From: JBBEBE01 sp040882505
GTDB taxonomy: Bacteria; Bacteroidota; Rhodothermia; Balneolales; Balneolaceae
Direction: 5' to 3'
Assembly (NCBI GenBank): GCA_040882505.1
Contig: JBBEBE010000002.1
Location: forward strand, 310,001 to 374,000
DNA: 64,000 nucleotides
Numbering within the stretch: the stretch's first letter is position 1; the number at the start of each line of letters is the position of its first letter. This document shows, one piece after another, positions 26,062 through 35,687 of the stretch. Both the position numbers and the translations under genes were made by a program. Under the pieces are notes generated by a model, which saw nothing but the letters and a program-made list of their open reading frames with translations, was not told where the DNA came from and did not search any database.

Positions 26062-26475
26062 ATGAAATTCAAACTCATATTGTTGCTCTGTGGTGTTTTG
26101 ATACCGGTTTTGGTACAGGCACAAGAGGATCCCGAGCGATGGATGGCTCCGGCAGAGGCCGATACACTGACGAATCCGTTTGATCATGATGATGCGGATG
26201 CACGTGCAAAAGGTCAGGAGACGTTTACCATGCTGTGTGCAGCGTGTCATGGAGATCGGGGAGATGGAACGGGTGCCGCCGGACAGGCCTGGAATCCACC
26301 CCCCGCCGATTTTACGACATCGGATGTGCAATCACAGACCGACGGTGCCCTCTATTGGAAGATTTCAGAGGGAAATCCTCCGGCCATGTTGCAGTACAAA
26401 AACATGATTGAAGAGGAGGAGATCTGGCAGTTGGTCACCTATCTTCGAACATTTGCTCCCGACGCGGAAGAGTGA
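26062..26475 (+). CDS. Periplasmic monohaem cytochrome c
   Basis: Protein of 137 residues: Sec signal (LILLLCGVLIPVLVQAQ) and one haem c motif Cys59-Ala-Ala-Cys62-His63 in MLCAACHGDRGDGTG. A likely axial Met lies in NPPAMLQYKNM. The fold and the ending IWQLVTYLRTFAP match class I cytochrome c of the cbb3-III/alcohol-dehydrogenase subunit type. AAGGAG at 26051-26056 fixes the start; an earlier in-frame ATG at 25984 would bury the signal peptide. The next gene is a sugar dehydrogenase (35-base gap), so it is probably the electron acceptor for that enzyme. Confidence 0.9.
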   Translation: MKFKLILLLCGVLIPVLVQAQEDPERWMAPAEADTLTNPFDHDDADARAKGQETFTMLCAACHGDRGDGTGAAGQAWNPPPADFTTSDVQSQTDGALYWKISEGNPPAMLQYKNMIEEEEIWQLVTYLRTFAPDAEE

Positions 26476-26509
26476 CAATGCCCCCATTCCAATCACCCAA
26501 TCCATACAG

Positions 26510-27916
26510 ATGAAATCGATTGCTACAACGCTGTTTTTATTGATTTTTGCATGCACCGCTCACCTGCAGGCACAAGACACCCCAAGGGCTCTCCATTCGG
26601 ATATCTCGATTGAACACTACATGGATGTCGCCGATTTGAGTGTTCGTCTCGAGGTGGACGATCACAGTGGAAAGATTTACTACACGACATTCAATGGGGA
26701 TATCTATCGAATTGAAGCGCAGGGAGATGACGAGCTTCTCTTTACGGCCGATGATCATGGAATTACCCGATTGCAGGGTGTGACGTTTCACAATGGCGAT
26801 CTCTACCTGAGCGGGAACATCGAGGTAAACAACGATCTTGGAACCAAAGGAGTGGTCATGCGCGGCCGCTTGCTCGAAACCGGTGGGCGAGTCTGGGAGC
26901 AGGTGGCCATCACCGTCGAGCACGGGGGTGCTCAGACAACGTTTGATCACGGCTTCAATGATATTGTTGTAGATCCAACCGGGGAGTGGATTCTGGTCAA
27001 CAGTGGTGCGCGAACCGATCATGGCGAAGTGCAACACAACAACGGGAATTATCCGGGACAGCGAGAGGTTCCGACGACGGCCGTCATTTTGAAATTGCCG
27101 ATTGACGGGAAGGATATTCTCCTCACCCATGACCGGGATCAGATCGAACCCTATCTATTTGCACGCGGGGTTCGGAACATCTACAGCATGAATTTCTCTC
27201 CCGATGACCACCTTATCGGAGTGTCCAACTCCGGGGATTACGACCATCCAGAAGATATGTTCTGGCTCCGGAACGGACATCATTACGGGTTCCCGTGGAT
27301 CATGGGCGGTGTCCGGAATCCGCAACAGGACCCGGACTGGCAACCCAATCCGGACGAGGATCTGCTTCTTCCCCGGTTCAGCCATGCCTTCAATGTCGGG
27401 TATTTTTACAACGATCCGGCGTTCCCGAAAATGCCGGAACATTTGATGGTGACTCCATCGGTTCAAAACCTCGGTCCACACGCCGATTATTATCGGGATC
27501 CCGAAACCGGGGAGCCGAGAAAAGCGAGTCAGGAAGGGAAAACGATCGGTACGTTCAGCCCGCACCGGTCTCCGTTGGGTGTCACGTTTGATCACGAGAA
27601 CGCATTGGCCGCACCCTTTACCGGAGACGGATTCGTGATTGGTTACTCCGGAATGAGCGGCGGGATGTCTCGTGATTTTGGCGGTGCAGCTTTCGGAGAG
27701 CAGGAAGGGAGCGATCTGATGCACATGAACTTGATCTACATGCCGGCGCATGACAATTATGCGGTTGAACTGACCAGAATTGTCGATCATTTTGCAAGTC
27801 CGACGGATGCTGTATTGATCGGGAATGAAATGTATGTGATCCAGTATGCGCGGTCGGAAGGGGGTGTCATCTGGAAAATCACTCTGCCGGAAGCGGACCA
27901 AGAGCGCCCTGAATAG
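26510..27916 (+). CDS. Exported PQQ-type (soluble) sugar dehydrogenase-like beta-propeller
   Basis: Protein of 468 residues with signal peptide (TTLFLLIFACTAHLQAQ). It is a six-bladed propeller of the glucose/sorbosone dehydrogenase type: ITRLQGVTFHNGDLYLSG, DHGFNDIVVDPTG, RNIYSMNFSPDDHLIGVSNSG, EDMFWLRNGHHYGFPW, HRSPLGVTFDHENA. The family oxidises the C1 position of aldoses to lactones with PQQ and passes electrons to a cytochrome or quinone in the periplasm. PQQ use cannot be proved here and no pqq genes are in the window. The neighbours match: cytochrome c upstream, SMP-30 lactonase downstream. Confidence 0.72.
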   Translation: MKSIATTLFLLIFACTAHLQAQDTPRALHSDISIEHYMDVADLSVRLEVDDHSGKIYYTTFNGDIYRIEAQGDDELLFTADDHGITRLQGVTFHNGDLYLSGNIEVNNDLGTKGVVMRGRLLETGGRVWEQVAITVEHGGAQTTFDHGFNDIVVDPTGEWILVNSGARTDHGEVQHNNGNYPGQREVPTTAVILKLPIDGKDILLTHDRDQIEPYLFARGVRNIYSMNFSPDDHLIGVSNSGDYDHPEDMFWLRNGHHYGFPWIMGGVRNPQQDPDWQPNPDEDLLLPRFSHAFNVGYFYNDPAFPKMPEHLMVTPSVQNLGPHADYYRDPETGEPRKASQEGKTIGTFSPHRSPLGVTFDHENALAAPFTGDGFVIGYSGMSGGMSRDFGGAAFGEQEGSDLMHMNLIYMPAHDNYAVELTRIVDHFASPTDAVLIGNEMYVIQYARSEGGVIWKITLPEADQERPE

Positions 27917-27936
27917 GTAGATCGGTGTGATACGGG

Positions 27937-27972
27937 AACGGCTCCATCTTCCTTTCGGGGGGTGGAGCCGTT
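27937..27972 (+). other. Strong intercistronic hairpin without T-tract
   Basis: AACGGCTCCA (27937-27946) and TGGAGCCGTT (27963-27972) form a perfect 10-bp stem between the dehydrogenase and lactonase genes. No run of T follows, so a transcript-stabilising or processing hairpin is more likely than a terminator. Confidence 0.6.
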
Positions 27973-28057
27973 GCGTTCCAGCCCCGGATCCCTTATTCTG
28001 ACCGCAATCGTGCCGATGTCTGGCAGAATCGAACAAACTTATGGAGCAGGAGACGAT

Positions 28058-29038
28058 ATGAGCAGGGATACAGGGATGAATCGACGACGTTTTTTGAAAA
28101 TGGCCGGAAGCGGAGCTCTCATGGCCCTTCCTGCAACGACTTTTCTATCCTCCATGGTTTCCTGTACCACCGCCCGCTCACTCTCTTCCATGGATCCGTT
28201 TGTGACACGGGAAGTAACTCCACCAGGTTCGTTTACATCGGGTGCCGAAGGACCTGCCGTGGATGGCGACGGAAACCTCTATGCCGTGAACTTTGAACGC
28301 CAACACACGATCGGGAAAGTCACGCCCGATGGAGAGGCATCGGTATTTCTGGAACTTCCGGGAGGGAGTATCGCCAACGGGATTCGATTCAACAGCCATG
28401 GAGAGATGCTGCTGGCAGATTATGTGAATCACAATGTCCTGAAAGTGGATATGGAGTCGAGAGATGTGACGGTCTATGCCCATCAGCCCCGGATGAACCA
28501 GCCCAACGACATTGCCATTGCGGCCAATGATCTCGTCTTTGCCAGTGATCCAAACTGGAATGAGTCGACCGGACAGCTCTGGCGGGTGCATCCTGACGGC
28601 CGAACCGTCTTGCTTGAAGGCGGGATGGGGACCACCAATGGTGTCGAGGTCAGTGCCGATGAGTCCAAACTGTATGTAGGGGAGTCGGGAACACGAGTGA
28701 TTTGGCAATATGACCTGAGCGAAACGGGCGATATTTCCAACAAACGGGAGCTGACTCGGTTCGAAGATGGCGGAATGGACGGCATGCGGTGCGACGTGGA
28801 CGGGAATCTCTACGTGACAAGACACGGGAAGGGAGTTGTTCAGATCGTCTCACCGGACGGGGAGACTCTCCGGGACGTTCCGATGGTCGAGGGAACCAGT
28901 TTGACCAATTTGGCCTTTGGTGGAGAGGATGGACAGACAGTTTACTGCACCGTAGCCGACCGCGGAAATATCCAGGCGTTTCGTGCCGAACGCCCCGGTA
29001 GAAGTTGGGCCTTGATGCAGGAACACCGAAACAGCTGA
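28058..29038 (+). CDS. Tat-exported SMP-30/gluconolactonase-type lactonase
   Basis: Protein of 326 residues with a twin-arginine signal NRRRFLKMAG and a hydrophobic run to SSMVSC (possible lipobox). The mature part is an SMP-30/LRE six-bladed propeller; candidate Ca-binding residues are the Glu in GAEGPAVDGDGN, the Asn in NQPNDIAIA, the Asn in TTNGVEVSADE and the Asp in GMRCDVDGNLYV. The family opens sugar lactones to aldonic acids. The ribosome site GGAGCAGGAG precedes ATG 28058. Next to the sugar dehydrogenase it would hydrolyse the lactone product in the periplasm. Confidence 0.8.
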   Translation: MSRDTGMNRRRFLKMAGSGALMALPATTFLSSMVSCTTARSLSSMDPFVTREVTPPGSFTSGAEGPAVDGDGNLYAVNFERQHTIGKVTPDGEASVFLELPGGSIANGIRFNSHGEMLLADYVNHNVLKVDMESRDVTVYAHQPRMNQPNDIAIAANDLVFASDPNWNESTGQLWRVHPDGRTVLLEGGMGTTNGVEVSADESKLYVGESGTRVIWQYDLSETGDISNKRELTRFEDGGMDGMRCDVDGNLYVTRHGKGVVQIVSPDGETLRDVPMVEGTSLTNLAFGGEDGQTVYCTVADRGNIQAFRAERPGRSWALMQEHRNS

Positions 29039-29040
29039 TC

Positions 29041-32000
29041 ATGTACAAACCCGGGGACTCCTGGCTTCTGTGGGGTGTGCTCGTCCCTCTGCTCCTTGTT
29101 CAGGCGTGTTCATTCTCTGAGAGAGAGAGGGAACAGCCTCTCTTTGAATCGATTCCGCCGGCATCGAGCGGGATTGATTTTGTGAATGAAGTGGCCTCGA
29201 CGGATCGATACAATATCTACACCGACAATAATTTTTATGCCGGTGGGGGTGTCGCAGCCGGAGACCTGACCGGAAACGGGTATCCCGATCTCTACTTCGT
29301 CTCCAACCAGGGAGCGAACCGACTGTATGAAAACCTGGGTGGATTCCGGTTTCGGGATGTCACGGAAGAGGCAGGCGTGGCCGGATCAGGCCGGTGGTCG
29401 ACCGGCGTCAGTCTGGTTGACGTGAATGGGGACGGGTGGCTCGATATCTATGTGTCCAACTCGGGTGTCGAAGAGCGTGAGGATCGCCGGAACGAGCTGT
29501 TTTTGAATCAAGGCGACGGGACGTTCGAAGAGTCGGCAGCCGAATGGGGAGTCGATGATCCCGGGTACTCCATCCACGGAGTCTTTTTCGATGCGGATGG
29601 AGACGGGTGGTTGGACCTTTATGTGGTCAATAATCATGCAGCCGAGCCCATTGGTTCGTATGATCTTCCGTCATTGGATCGGACAATCCCCGATGAAAAG
29701 AGTGGGGATCGATTCTACCGGAACCTCGGTGGCCAATTTGTGGACCGGACCACGGAGGCCGGAATCCTGAGTAGTGCCTTTGGGTTCGGTTTCGGGGCAA
29801 CTACCGGAGACTGGAACGCCGACGGGTTTTTGGACCTCTACGTATCGAATGACTTTTTCGAGCGTGATTATGCCTATCTGAATCGGGGAGACGGTACGTT
29901 TGACGAGGTTCTCACCGAGCGTTTTCCAGAGATCAGTACCACGTCCATGAGTGGCGATATCGCCGATCTGAACGCCGATGGGTTTCCCGAGATTTTTATT
30001 ACGGATATGCTTCCCCCAACGCATGAACGGCTGAACCGGATTTCGGATTTCATCGATTGGCGGGCGTATCAGCGGGAAGTTTCATTGGGCTATCACCGAA
30101 AATTTACACGGAATACATTGCAGTTGAATCGTTCGGGCGAGTCGTTCCAGGAGCTGGGGAGATTGGCCGGTGTGGAGGCAACGGATTGGAGCTGGGGAGC
30201 ATTGATGGCCGATTTTACGCTCAATGGACGGCGAGAGATCTTCGTCGCCAATGGATTCTACAAGGATGTAACCGACAAGGATTTTCTGCTCTCCATGCGG
30301 GACCGGGTGGTTCAGCGACCCAATGGAACCATTGACTATGGTCAATTGATTGATCAGACTCCATCCACACCGACTCCGGACGCCTTTTTTGAGCAAGTGG
30401 CACCGTTGCGGTATGAGGATCGTGCGGTCGAGGCGGGGATTGGCGAACCCGGTTTCTCGAATGGAGCCGTCTGGGTCGACCTGGACGGGGACGGAGCACT
30501 GGATCTGGTGGTCAATCGAGTGAATGAGCCGTCACGGGTCTTCCGAAATCGAGCCAGGCACCTCTATCCAGAGCGTCATTGGCTTCGTCTGGAACTTCAG
30601 GGAGAGACCCCCAATACAGACGGCGTCGGGGCACGTGTCGAATGGTCTCGTGACGGGGAGCGGGGGATGGTCGAGCAAGTTCTCCAACGCGGGTTTCAGT
30701 CGTCGGTCGATCCGGTTCTTCACATCGGTTTGGGGGAGGGGGAGGCGTTGCTGGACCGACTGCAGGTGCGGTGGCCGGATGGCCGTGTGACCCGTCTGGA
30801 GCAGGTAGAGGTGAATCAACGGTTGGTTCTGGAGCAAGAAGAGGCGGCGTTGGAGGCGTGGACCTCTCTGTTCGACGATACGAGCCGTGTTGAGCCTCTG
30901 ATGAAACGCCATGATTTCGCCCTGCTGGAGGAGTGGACGCATCAACGAACTCGGGAGAATGATTTTGAGACCTACCCTCTTCTGTTTCACATGCGATCCG
31001 GGGAGGGACCCCCATCCTGCCGGGGGGATCTGACCGGGAACGGACAGGAGGATCTCTATATCGGGGGAGGATTCGGGCAGTCCGGGCTGTTGTTGCTCCA
31101 AGAGGCTGAAGGGTCCATCCGTCGTCTGGAAGATCCGCTGCTGGATGCAAACTCGTCGGCACACGAGAGCCACTGCCTGTTTGTGGATCTGGATGGAGAC
31201 GGTCGGGACGAGCTGTTTGTCGGGCGTGGAGATCTGTTGGATCCGGCGGGGAGTCCCGATTTGACGGACAGACTCTATTCATGGAACGGGGAGGATGCAT
31301 TGGACGACCGGACAGAGCGTCTTCCCGTTCCGGCAGGCGGGTATTTTGCGGTGGGTGGCGTCGATGCTGCCGATTTGAATGGAGACGGAGCCATGGACTT
31401 GGTCATCGCACCCCGGGCCGCATCTCCGAGGAGTGGAGAGGCGTCCGGATACGGGCAACCTGTGGTGCCGGAGGTCTGGATGAATCGGGGAGATGGCACG
31501 ATGGAAGACCGAACGGAAGAGGTGGCTCCCGACTTTTTGGAACATCTGCATGTTCCGGGGTTTACAGGGGTTGCACTCGGGGATTTGACGGGGAACGGAT
31601 CGCCAGATCTGGTCTTGGCTGCGGAGTGGGGAGTTTCTTCTGTCTGGCTGAACACGAATGGAGAGTGGGTGCCTGCCCCGGATTCCGGGCTGGAAAGGGA
31701 GAGTGGTTGGTGGCAAGCGGTCCATTTGGTCGATTTGAACGGAGACGGTCAGCTGGATATCGTGCTTGGCAATCATGGTTTGAATTCGCGATTTCGGGCA
31801 TCCAGCGAGGAGCCGTTGCACCTTTGGGTCGATGATCTGAATCGGGACCGGCGATTGGATCATATTTTCTACCGGGAGACGGATCAAGGGGCACGCATGG
31901 TGGCACTTCGACATGATTTGTTGGCGACACTTCCGCATCTGTCGGCCCGGATTCCATCGTATGAGTCGTATTCGAAGATGGGGGTTGAGGATCTGTTTAC

Positions 32001-32409
32001 GGAAGAGGAGCGGAGACGGGGGGAGGTCTATCAGGTTACCCGGTTGGAGAGTGTGGTGGCATGGAATCGGGGAGAGGGGATGTTTGAGGTGGAGCCGTTG
32101 CCGATCGAGAGTCAATTCTCACCGCTGTTTGCGATGGCGACTGTGCCTTCGGTGGATGGTTTTCCGTATCTGTTGACGGGTGGAAATCTGGAGCGGGCCC
32201 GACCACAGGCGGGGAGTTATTTGGCCGGTCGAGGAGAGGTGATTCGATGGAATGGGGCGAGCCTGGAGAGAGTGGACGGGCGTCGGAGTGGGTGGGAGAC
32301 CCGGTCCCTGATTCGTTCATTGACACCCTGGAGAGTCGGGGATGAGCTGCTTTTGATCGAGACGAAAGAAGAGGGGGCTCCATCTGCCTGGAGAGTGGAC
32401 ATTGAGTGA
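29041..32409 (+). CDS. Lipoprotein with FG-GAP repeats and ASPIC/UnbV domain (CRTAC1-like)
   Basis: Protein of 1122 residues with signal and lipobox LLLVQACS. There are many FG-GAP/VCBS-like calcium repeats (DLTGNGYPDLYFVS, VDVNGDGWLDIYVSN, DLDGDGALDLVVN, DLNGDGQLDIVLG), and in the middle an ASPIC/UnbV segment (VGARVEWSRDGERG ... LHIGLGEGEALLDRLQVRWPDG). Such surface lipoproteins are abundant in Bacteroidota, often next to SusCD loci; their role is unknown but binding of glycans or protein partners is likely. The gene begins 2 bases after the lactonase stop, so they are cotranscribed. Confidence 0.88.
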   Translation: MYKPGDSWLLWGVLVPLLLVQACSFSEREREQPLFESIPPASSGIDFVNEVASTDRYNIYTDNNFYAGGGVAAGDLTGNGYPDLYFVSNQGANRLYENLGGFRFRDVTEEAGVAGSGRWSTGVSLVDVNGDGWLDIYVSNSGVEEREDRRNELFLNQGDGTFEESAAEWGVDDPGYSIHGVFFDADGDGWLDLYVVNNHAAEPIGSYDLPSLDRTIPDEKSGDRFYRNLGGQFVDRTTEAGILSSAFGFGFGATTGDWNADGFLDLYVSNDFFERDYAYLNRGDGTFDEVLTERFPEISTTSMSGDIADLNADGFPEIFITDMLPPTHERLNRISDFIDWRAYQREVSLGYHRKFTRNTLQLNRSGESFQELGRLAGVEATDWSWGALMADFTLNGRREIFVANGFYKDVTDKDFLLSMRDRVVQRPNGTIDYGQLIDQTPSTPTPDAFFEQVAPLRYEDRAVEAGIGEPGFSNGAVWVDLDGDGALDLVVNRVNEPSRVFRNRARHLYPERHWLRLELQGETPNTDGVGARVEWSRDGERGMVEQVLQRGFQSSVDPVLHIGLGEGEALLDRLQVRWPDGRVTRLEQVEVNQRLVLEQEEAALEAWTSLFDDTSRVEPLMKRHDFALLEEWTHQRTRENDFETYPLLFHMRSGEGPPSCRGDLTGNGQEDLYIGGGFGQSGLLLLQEAEGSIRRLEDPLLDANSSAHESHCLFVDLDGDGRDELFVGRGDLLDPAGSPDLTDRLYSWNGEDALDDRTERLPVPAGGYFAVGGVDAADLNGDGAMDLVIAPRAASPRSGEASGYGQPVVPEVWMNRGDGTMEDRTEEVAPDFLEHLHVPGFTGVALGDLTGNGSPDLVLAAEWGVSSVWLNTNGEWVPAPDSGLERESGWWQAVHLVDLNGDGQLDIVLGNHGLNSRFRASSEEPLHLWVDDLNRDRRLDHIFYRETDQGARMVALRHDLLATLPHLSARIPSYESYSKMGVEDLFTEEERRRGEVYQVTRLESVVAWNRGEGMFEVEPLPIESQFSPLFAMATVPSVDGFPYLLTGGNLERARPQAGSYLAGRGEVIRWNGASLERVDGRRSGWETRSLIRSLTPWRVGDELLLIETKEEGAPSAWRVDIE

Positions 32410-32426
32410 GCCCCCGGATTCCGTCG

Positions 32427-33272
32427 TCAGGGACTCATGAAGAGGGGGGTATTCGTTTTGGTAATCAAATCATGGGTCGTGGATCCAAAGGTCATGCGTC
32501 GCAGTGCAGATACAGAATGTGCGCCCAAAACAATCAGATCCGCACCACTCTCTTCCTGAAATGTGAGAATTTCATTGGAGGGCTTGTTCCCTTTGCGAAC
32601 GTTTTTGGTCACATTGGTATAGCCGTGTTCGGCCAGGTACTCCTGAACGTAATTGAGAACCAGCGGCTTGTCGCTTTCACCTTTTTCCGAGTCTACATAC
32701 AGTAGGTCAATCGGCAGGGAGGAGTCGGGATTCATCAACTGCACGAACGACTTCATGGAACGGGCAGAGGGGCTGCTTCCGTCAACGGCAATGACCACCC
32801 GTTTTACGTCCTGATAGTTGCTTGTAACGACCAGAGTCGGTGAGACTCCGTGTTTGACAACTTTGGCAAGAGTTTTTGTTTCCATCTTCGGCTCGTTATA
32901 GAAAAAATGGGAATCCCGACCGGCAATGAGCAGGTCATGGTATTTCATTCCTTCGATAATTCGTTCGAACGAGGCTCCCTCCATTCGAATTGCGGTGTGC
33001 CGCACCCCTTCTTTTTCCGATTCAGACTTGAATCGCCTGAGTAGGTTTTCGGCCGTTTTTTTTGTCTCTTCACTGAGTTCTTCCCAAAGGTTTCTGGCAT
33101 GATGGGTTGCATCCAATCCACCCGTGATCCCGGTGGGGTAGATGTTGCTTACATCAACGATCGCCAGTCCGGTGAGGGAGGCCTTCTTGCTTTTGGCAAG
33201 CGAGATGGCATACTGGGTAGCAACCGGTGTGTCATTGTCAGGATCCAGGGCAACCAATATTCGTTTAATCAT
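32427..33272 (-). CDS. Tandem universal stress protein (UspA domains x2)
   Basis: Protein of 281 residues with two UspA folds. The first begins MIKRILVALDPDNDTPVATQ, the second around residue 150 (KRVVIAVDGSSPSARSM) and ends with the nucleotide-loop-like GAHSVSALRRMTFGSTTHDL. USP proteins bind ATP and help in stress or metabolic signalling. The start at 33272 (MIKRIL) is the family start; the frame is open further upstream but not family-like. It is convergent with the FG-GAP gene and divergent from the symporter pair, whose activity such USPs are sometimes linked to. Confidence 0.88.
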   Translation of the reverse strand: MIKRILVALDPDNDTPVATQYAISLAKSKKASLTGLAIVDVSNIYPTGITGGLDATHHARNLWEELSEETKKTAENLLRRFKSESEKEGVRHTAIRMEGASFERIIEGMKYHDLLIAGRDSHFFYNEPKMETKTLAKVVKHGVSPTLVVTSNYQDVKRVVIAVDGSSPSARSMKSFVQLMNPDSSLPIDLLYVDSEKGESDKPLVLNYVQEYLAEHGYTNVTKNVRKGNKPSNEILTFQEESGADLIVLGAHSVSALRRMTFGSTTHDLITKTNTPLFMSP

Positions 33273-33592
33273 CGTCTCTCTGTCTCTTCTCTCTTGGGTT
33301 GATGTCGGGGCGTTTCCCGGCGGTTCCTGCAATTGTACCCACATTGACGGTGAAGATCAACGGTTGGAAATTCGTCTTTCGACTCTTTACCAGATTACCT
33401 ATACTCATCCTGATTTCCGGGCCTGACAGGTTCGGAGCGAGCCGACCGACGACGTCTAACGATCGAAGAGTCAAACGGGTGGAAGCGCTCTCTGTTTGCA
33501 TGTCGGAGTCTCTTGGCGGAATGACAGGGGAACGGAACGTTGGTGGGTGGGTGCTCGCAGGTCTTACACCTAAAGATGAGATATCAATTTTT
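33273..33592. promoter_or_regulatory. Divergent intergenic region between USP and symporter genes
   Basis: These 320 bases presumably hold promoters for the USP gene and the DUF4212/symporter pair. A plus-strand frame stays open from 33299 into DUF4212 but its residues do not look like protein and no ribosome site precedes it. I see no clear operator. Confidence 0.4.
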
Positions 33593-33847
33593 ATGGAAAA
33601 CAGAGCCCAAGAGTACTGGAAACGTAATTTGCGTCTGTTGTTCATCCTGCTTTCAATCTGGTTTGTCGTCTCCTATGGATTCGGAATTCTGTTGGTCGAT
33701 TGGCTGGACACGATTCGCATTGGTGGATTCAAACTGGGATTCTGGTTTGCTCAACAAGGATCCCAATATGTCTTTGTCATTCTCATCTTTGTCTATGTGT
33801 TCAAAATGAACAAACTGGACAAGGAATTCGGATTTCATGAAGGGTGA
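33593..33847 (+). CDS. DUF4212 small subunit of a sodium:solute symporter
   Basis: Protein of 84 residues with two transmembrane helices: LRLLFILLSIWFVVSYGFGI and the one containing YVFVILIFVYVFKMNKLD. The conserved opening ENRAQEYWKRNLRLLF and ending KEFGFHE are typical of DUF4212, which is always found directly upstream of a large SSS-family transporter, here 60 bases downstream. Together they form a two-part Na+ symporter for short organic acids. I chose ATG 33593 from the family start; no strong ribosome site is seen. Confidence 0.92.
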   Translation: MENRAQEYWKRNLRLLFILLSIWFVVSYGFGILLVDWLDTIRIGGFKLGFWFAQQGSQYVFVILIFVYVFKMNKLDKEFGFHEG

Positions 33848-33907
33848 TGCCGTCCCGTTTTTCAGGTCGCATCAAATGTATTCAATAGACGGATAGGAAT
33901 GTAACGT

Positions 33908-35626
33908 ATGGATATTCAAGCTTGGACATTTTTGATTGTGGGAATCACCTTCCTGCTCTATTTCGGAATCGCCATTTGGGCACGAGCCGGTTCAACCAGT
34001 GATTTTTATGTAGCCGGAGGGGGAGTGCCGCCTCTGGCAAACGGGATGGCAACTGCGGCGGACTGGATGTCTGCTGCCTCCTTTATCTCGATGGCAGGAT
34101 TGATCTCGTTTTTGGGGTATGATGGATCGGTCTATTTGATGGGATGGACAGGTGGCTATGTGTTGTTGGCTCTCTTGTTGGCTCCCTACCTTCGGAAATT
34201 CGGCAAGTTCACGGTTCCTGATTTCGTAGGAGATCGGTACTACTCTGATTGGGCCCGTCTGGTGGCTATTTTCTGCGCCATCTTTATCTCCTTTACCTAC
34301 GTTGCCGGACAGATGCGGGGGGTCGGTATCGTCTTTTCACGATTTTTGGATGTCGGGATTGTCACGGGTGTCGTGATCGGAATGATCATTGTCTTTTTCT
34401 ATGCTGTTTTGGGGGGAATGAAAGGAATTACCTACACACAGGTTGCTCAGTACTGTGTGCTGATTTTCGCCTACATGGTGCCTGCGATCTATGTATCCAT
34501 CATGTTGACGAACAATCCGATTCCTCAGCTCGGGTTTGGTGGAACCTTGTCGGACGGTAGTGGGGTCTACCTTCTTGAACGTCTGGACGGAATGATGAGG
34601 GATCTCGGGTTTGCCGCCTATACGGACGGGACCAAACCAAAAATAGACATCTTTTTCATAACGGCTGCACTGATGGTGGGAACGGCCGGGTTGCCTCACG
34701 TGATCGTCCGGTTTTTTACGGTCCCGAAAGTAAGAGATGCCCGACTCAGTGCTGGATATGCCGCGATCTTCATTGTGCTTCTCTATAGTACAGCTCCGGC
34801 GGTCTCTGCATTTGCCAAGGTGAATTTCATTGATGCAACACAGGATACACCGTACACGGAGGCGCCTGCCTGGTTTCTCAATTGGGAGTCGACCGGACTT
34901 TTGCAATGGGATGACAAGAACGGGGACGAGCGAATGCAGTATTTTGCCGACGAGTCGACCAACGAATTGACCGTCGATCCCGACATCATGGTATTGGCCA
35001 GCCCGGAGATTGCACAAACGCCGAATTGGGTGGTCGGTCTGGTGGTGGCCGGAGGGTTGGCGGCGGCTCTTTCGACCGCTGCAGGTCTTCTCTTGGTACT
35101 CTCTACGTCCATTGCACATGACCTTCTCAAACGGATCATGATGCCGACCCTTTCCGAGAAAGGGGAGCTGATCACCGCCCGAATTACCATTTTCTTCACC
35201 ATCATCATGGCCGGATACCTTGGGGTCAATCCGCCAGGGTTTGTGGCTCAGACTGTGGCCTTTGCGTTTGGGTTGGCGGCCGCCTCGTTCTTCCCGGTTA
35301 TCTTGATGGGGATCTTTTACAAACGAATGAACAAAGAGGGGGCGATCGCCGGGATGTCGGTGGGAATCCTGTTCACGGCTTCCTATATCATCTACTTCAC
35401 GTTTATTCGTCCGGATCTGAACAGTGCCGAGCATTGGTTGTTTGGAATCTCTCCCGAAGGGATCGGAACGTTGGGTATGATTCTCAACTTTATTGCCGCA
35501 TTTTTGGTGTCCCGAATCACGCCTGAACCACCAGAGGATATTCAAAATCTGGTCGAGAATATTCGAGTCCCGGGAAAGTTGAATGCGGATGATCCCGATC
35601 CGGAAGGTCCTGCAGGTGTACACTAA
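33908..35626 (+). CDS. Sodium:solute symporter, VC_2705/ActP-like (SSS family)
   Basis: Protein of 572 residues with about 13 transmembrane helices. Family marks are FYVAGGGVPPLANGMATAADW, MSAASFISMAGL and LAAALSTAAGLLLVLSTSIAHDL. Members paired with DUF4212 carry acetate, pyruvate or other monocarboxylates with Na+. With so many periplasmic enzymes in the region yielding keto acids, this is one candidate importer of their products, as is the bile-acid-type symporter at 52452. A PLP enzyme gene follows after 61 bases on the same strand. Confidence 0.9.
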   Translation: MDIQAWTFLIVGITFLLYFGIAIWARAGSTSDFYVAGGGVPPLANGMATAADWMSAASFISMAGLISFLGYDGSVYLMGWTGGYVLLALLLAPYLRKFGKFTVPDFVGDRYYSDWARLVAIFCAIFISFTYVAGQMRGVGIVFSRFLDVGIVTGVVIGMIIVFFYAVLGGMKGITYTQVAQYCVLIFAYMVPAIYVSIMLTNNPIPQLGFGGTLSDGSGVYLLERLDGMMRDLGFAAYTDGTKPKIDIFFITAALMVGTAGLPHVIVRFFTVPKVRDARLSAGYAAIFIVLLYSTAPAVSAFAKVNFIDATQDTPYTEAPAWFLNWESTGLLQWDDKNGDERMQYFADESTNELTVDPDIMVLASPEIAQTPNWVVGLVVAGGLAAALSTAAGLLLVLSTSIAHDLLKRIMMPTLSEKGELITARITIFFTIIMAGYLGVNPPGFVAQTVAFAFGLAAASFFPVILMGIFYKRMNKEGAIAGMSVGILFTASYIIYFTFIRPDLNSAEHWLFGISPEGIGTLGMILNFIAAFLVSRITPEPPEDIQNLVENIRVPGKLNADDPDPEGPAGVH

Positions 35627-35687
35627 AGGATGGTGAGGGTGCCCTTCTGATGACAGGGGGAGAATATCAACAAACGAGGCGACGATC

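Noticed and set aside
24928..26331. Long minus-strand open frame (467 codons) over PLP paralogue 1 and the cytochrome gene
   Set aside because: It covers two well-supported plus-strand genes with clear motifs; the translation is rich in Cys, His and Arg and matches no family.
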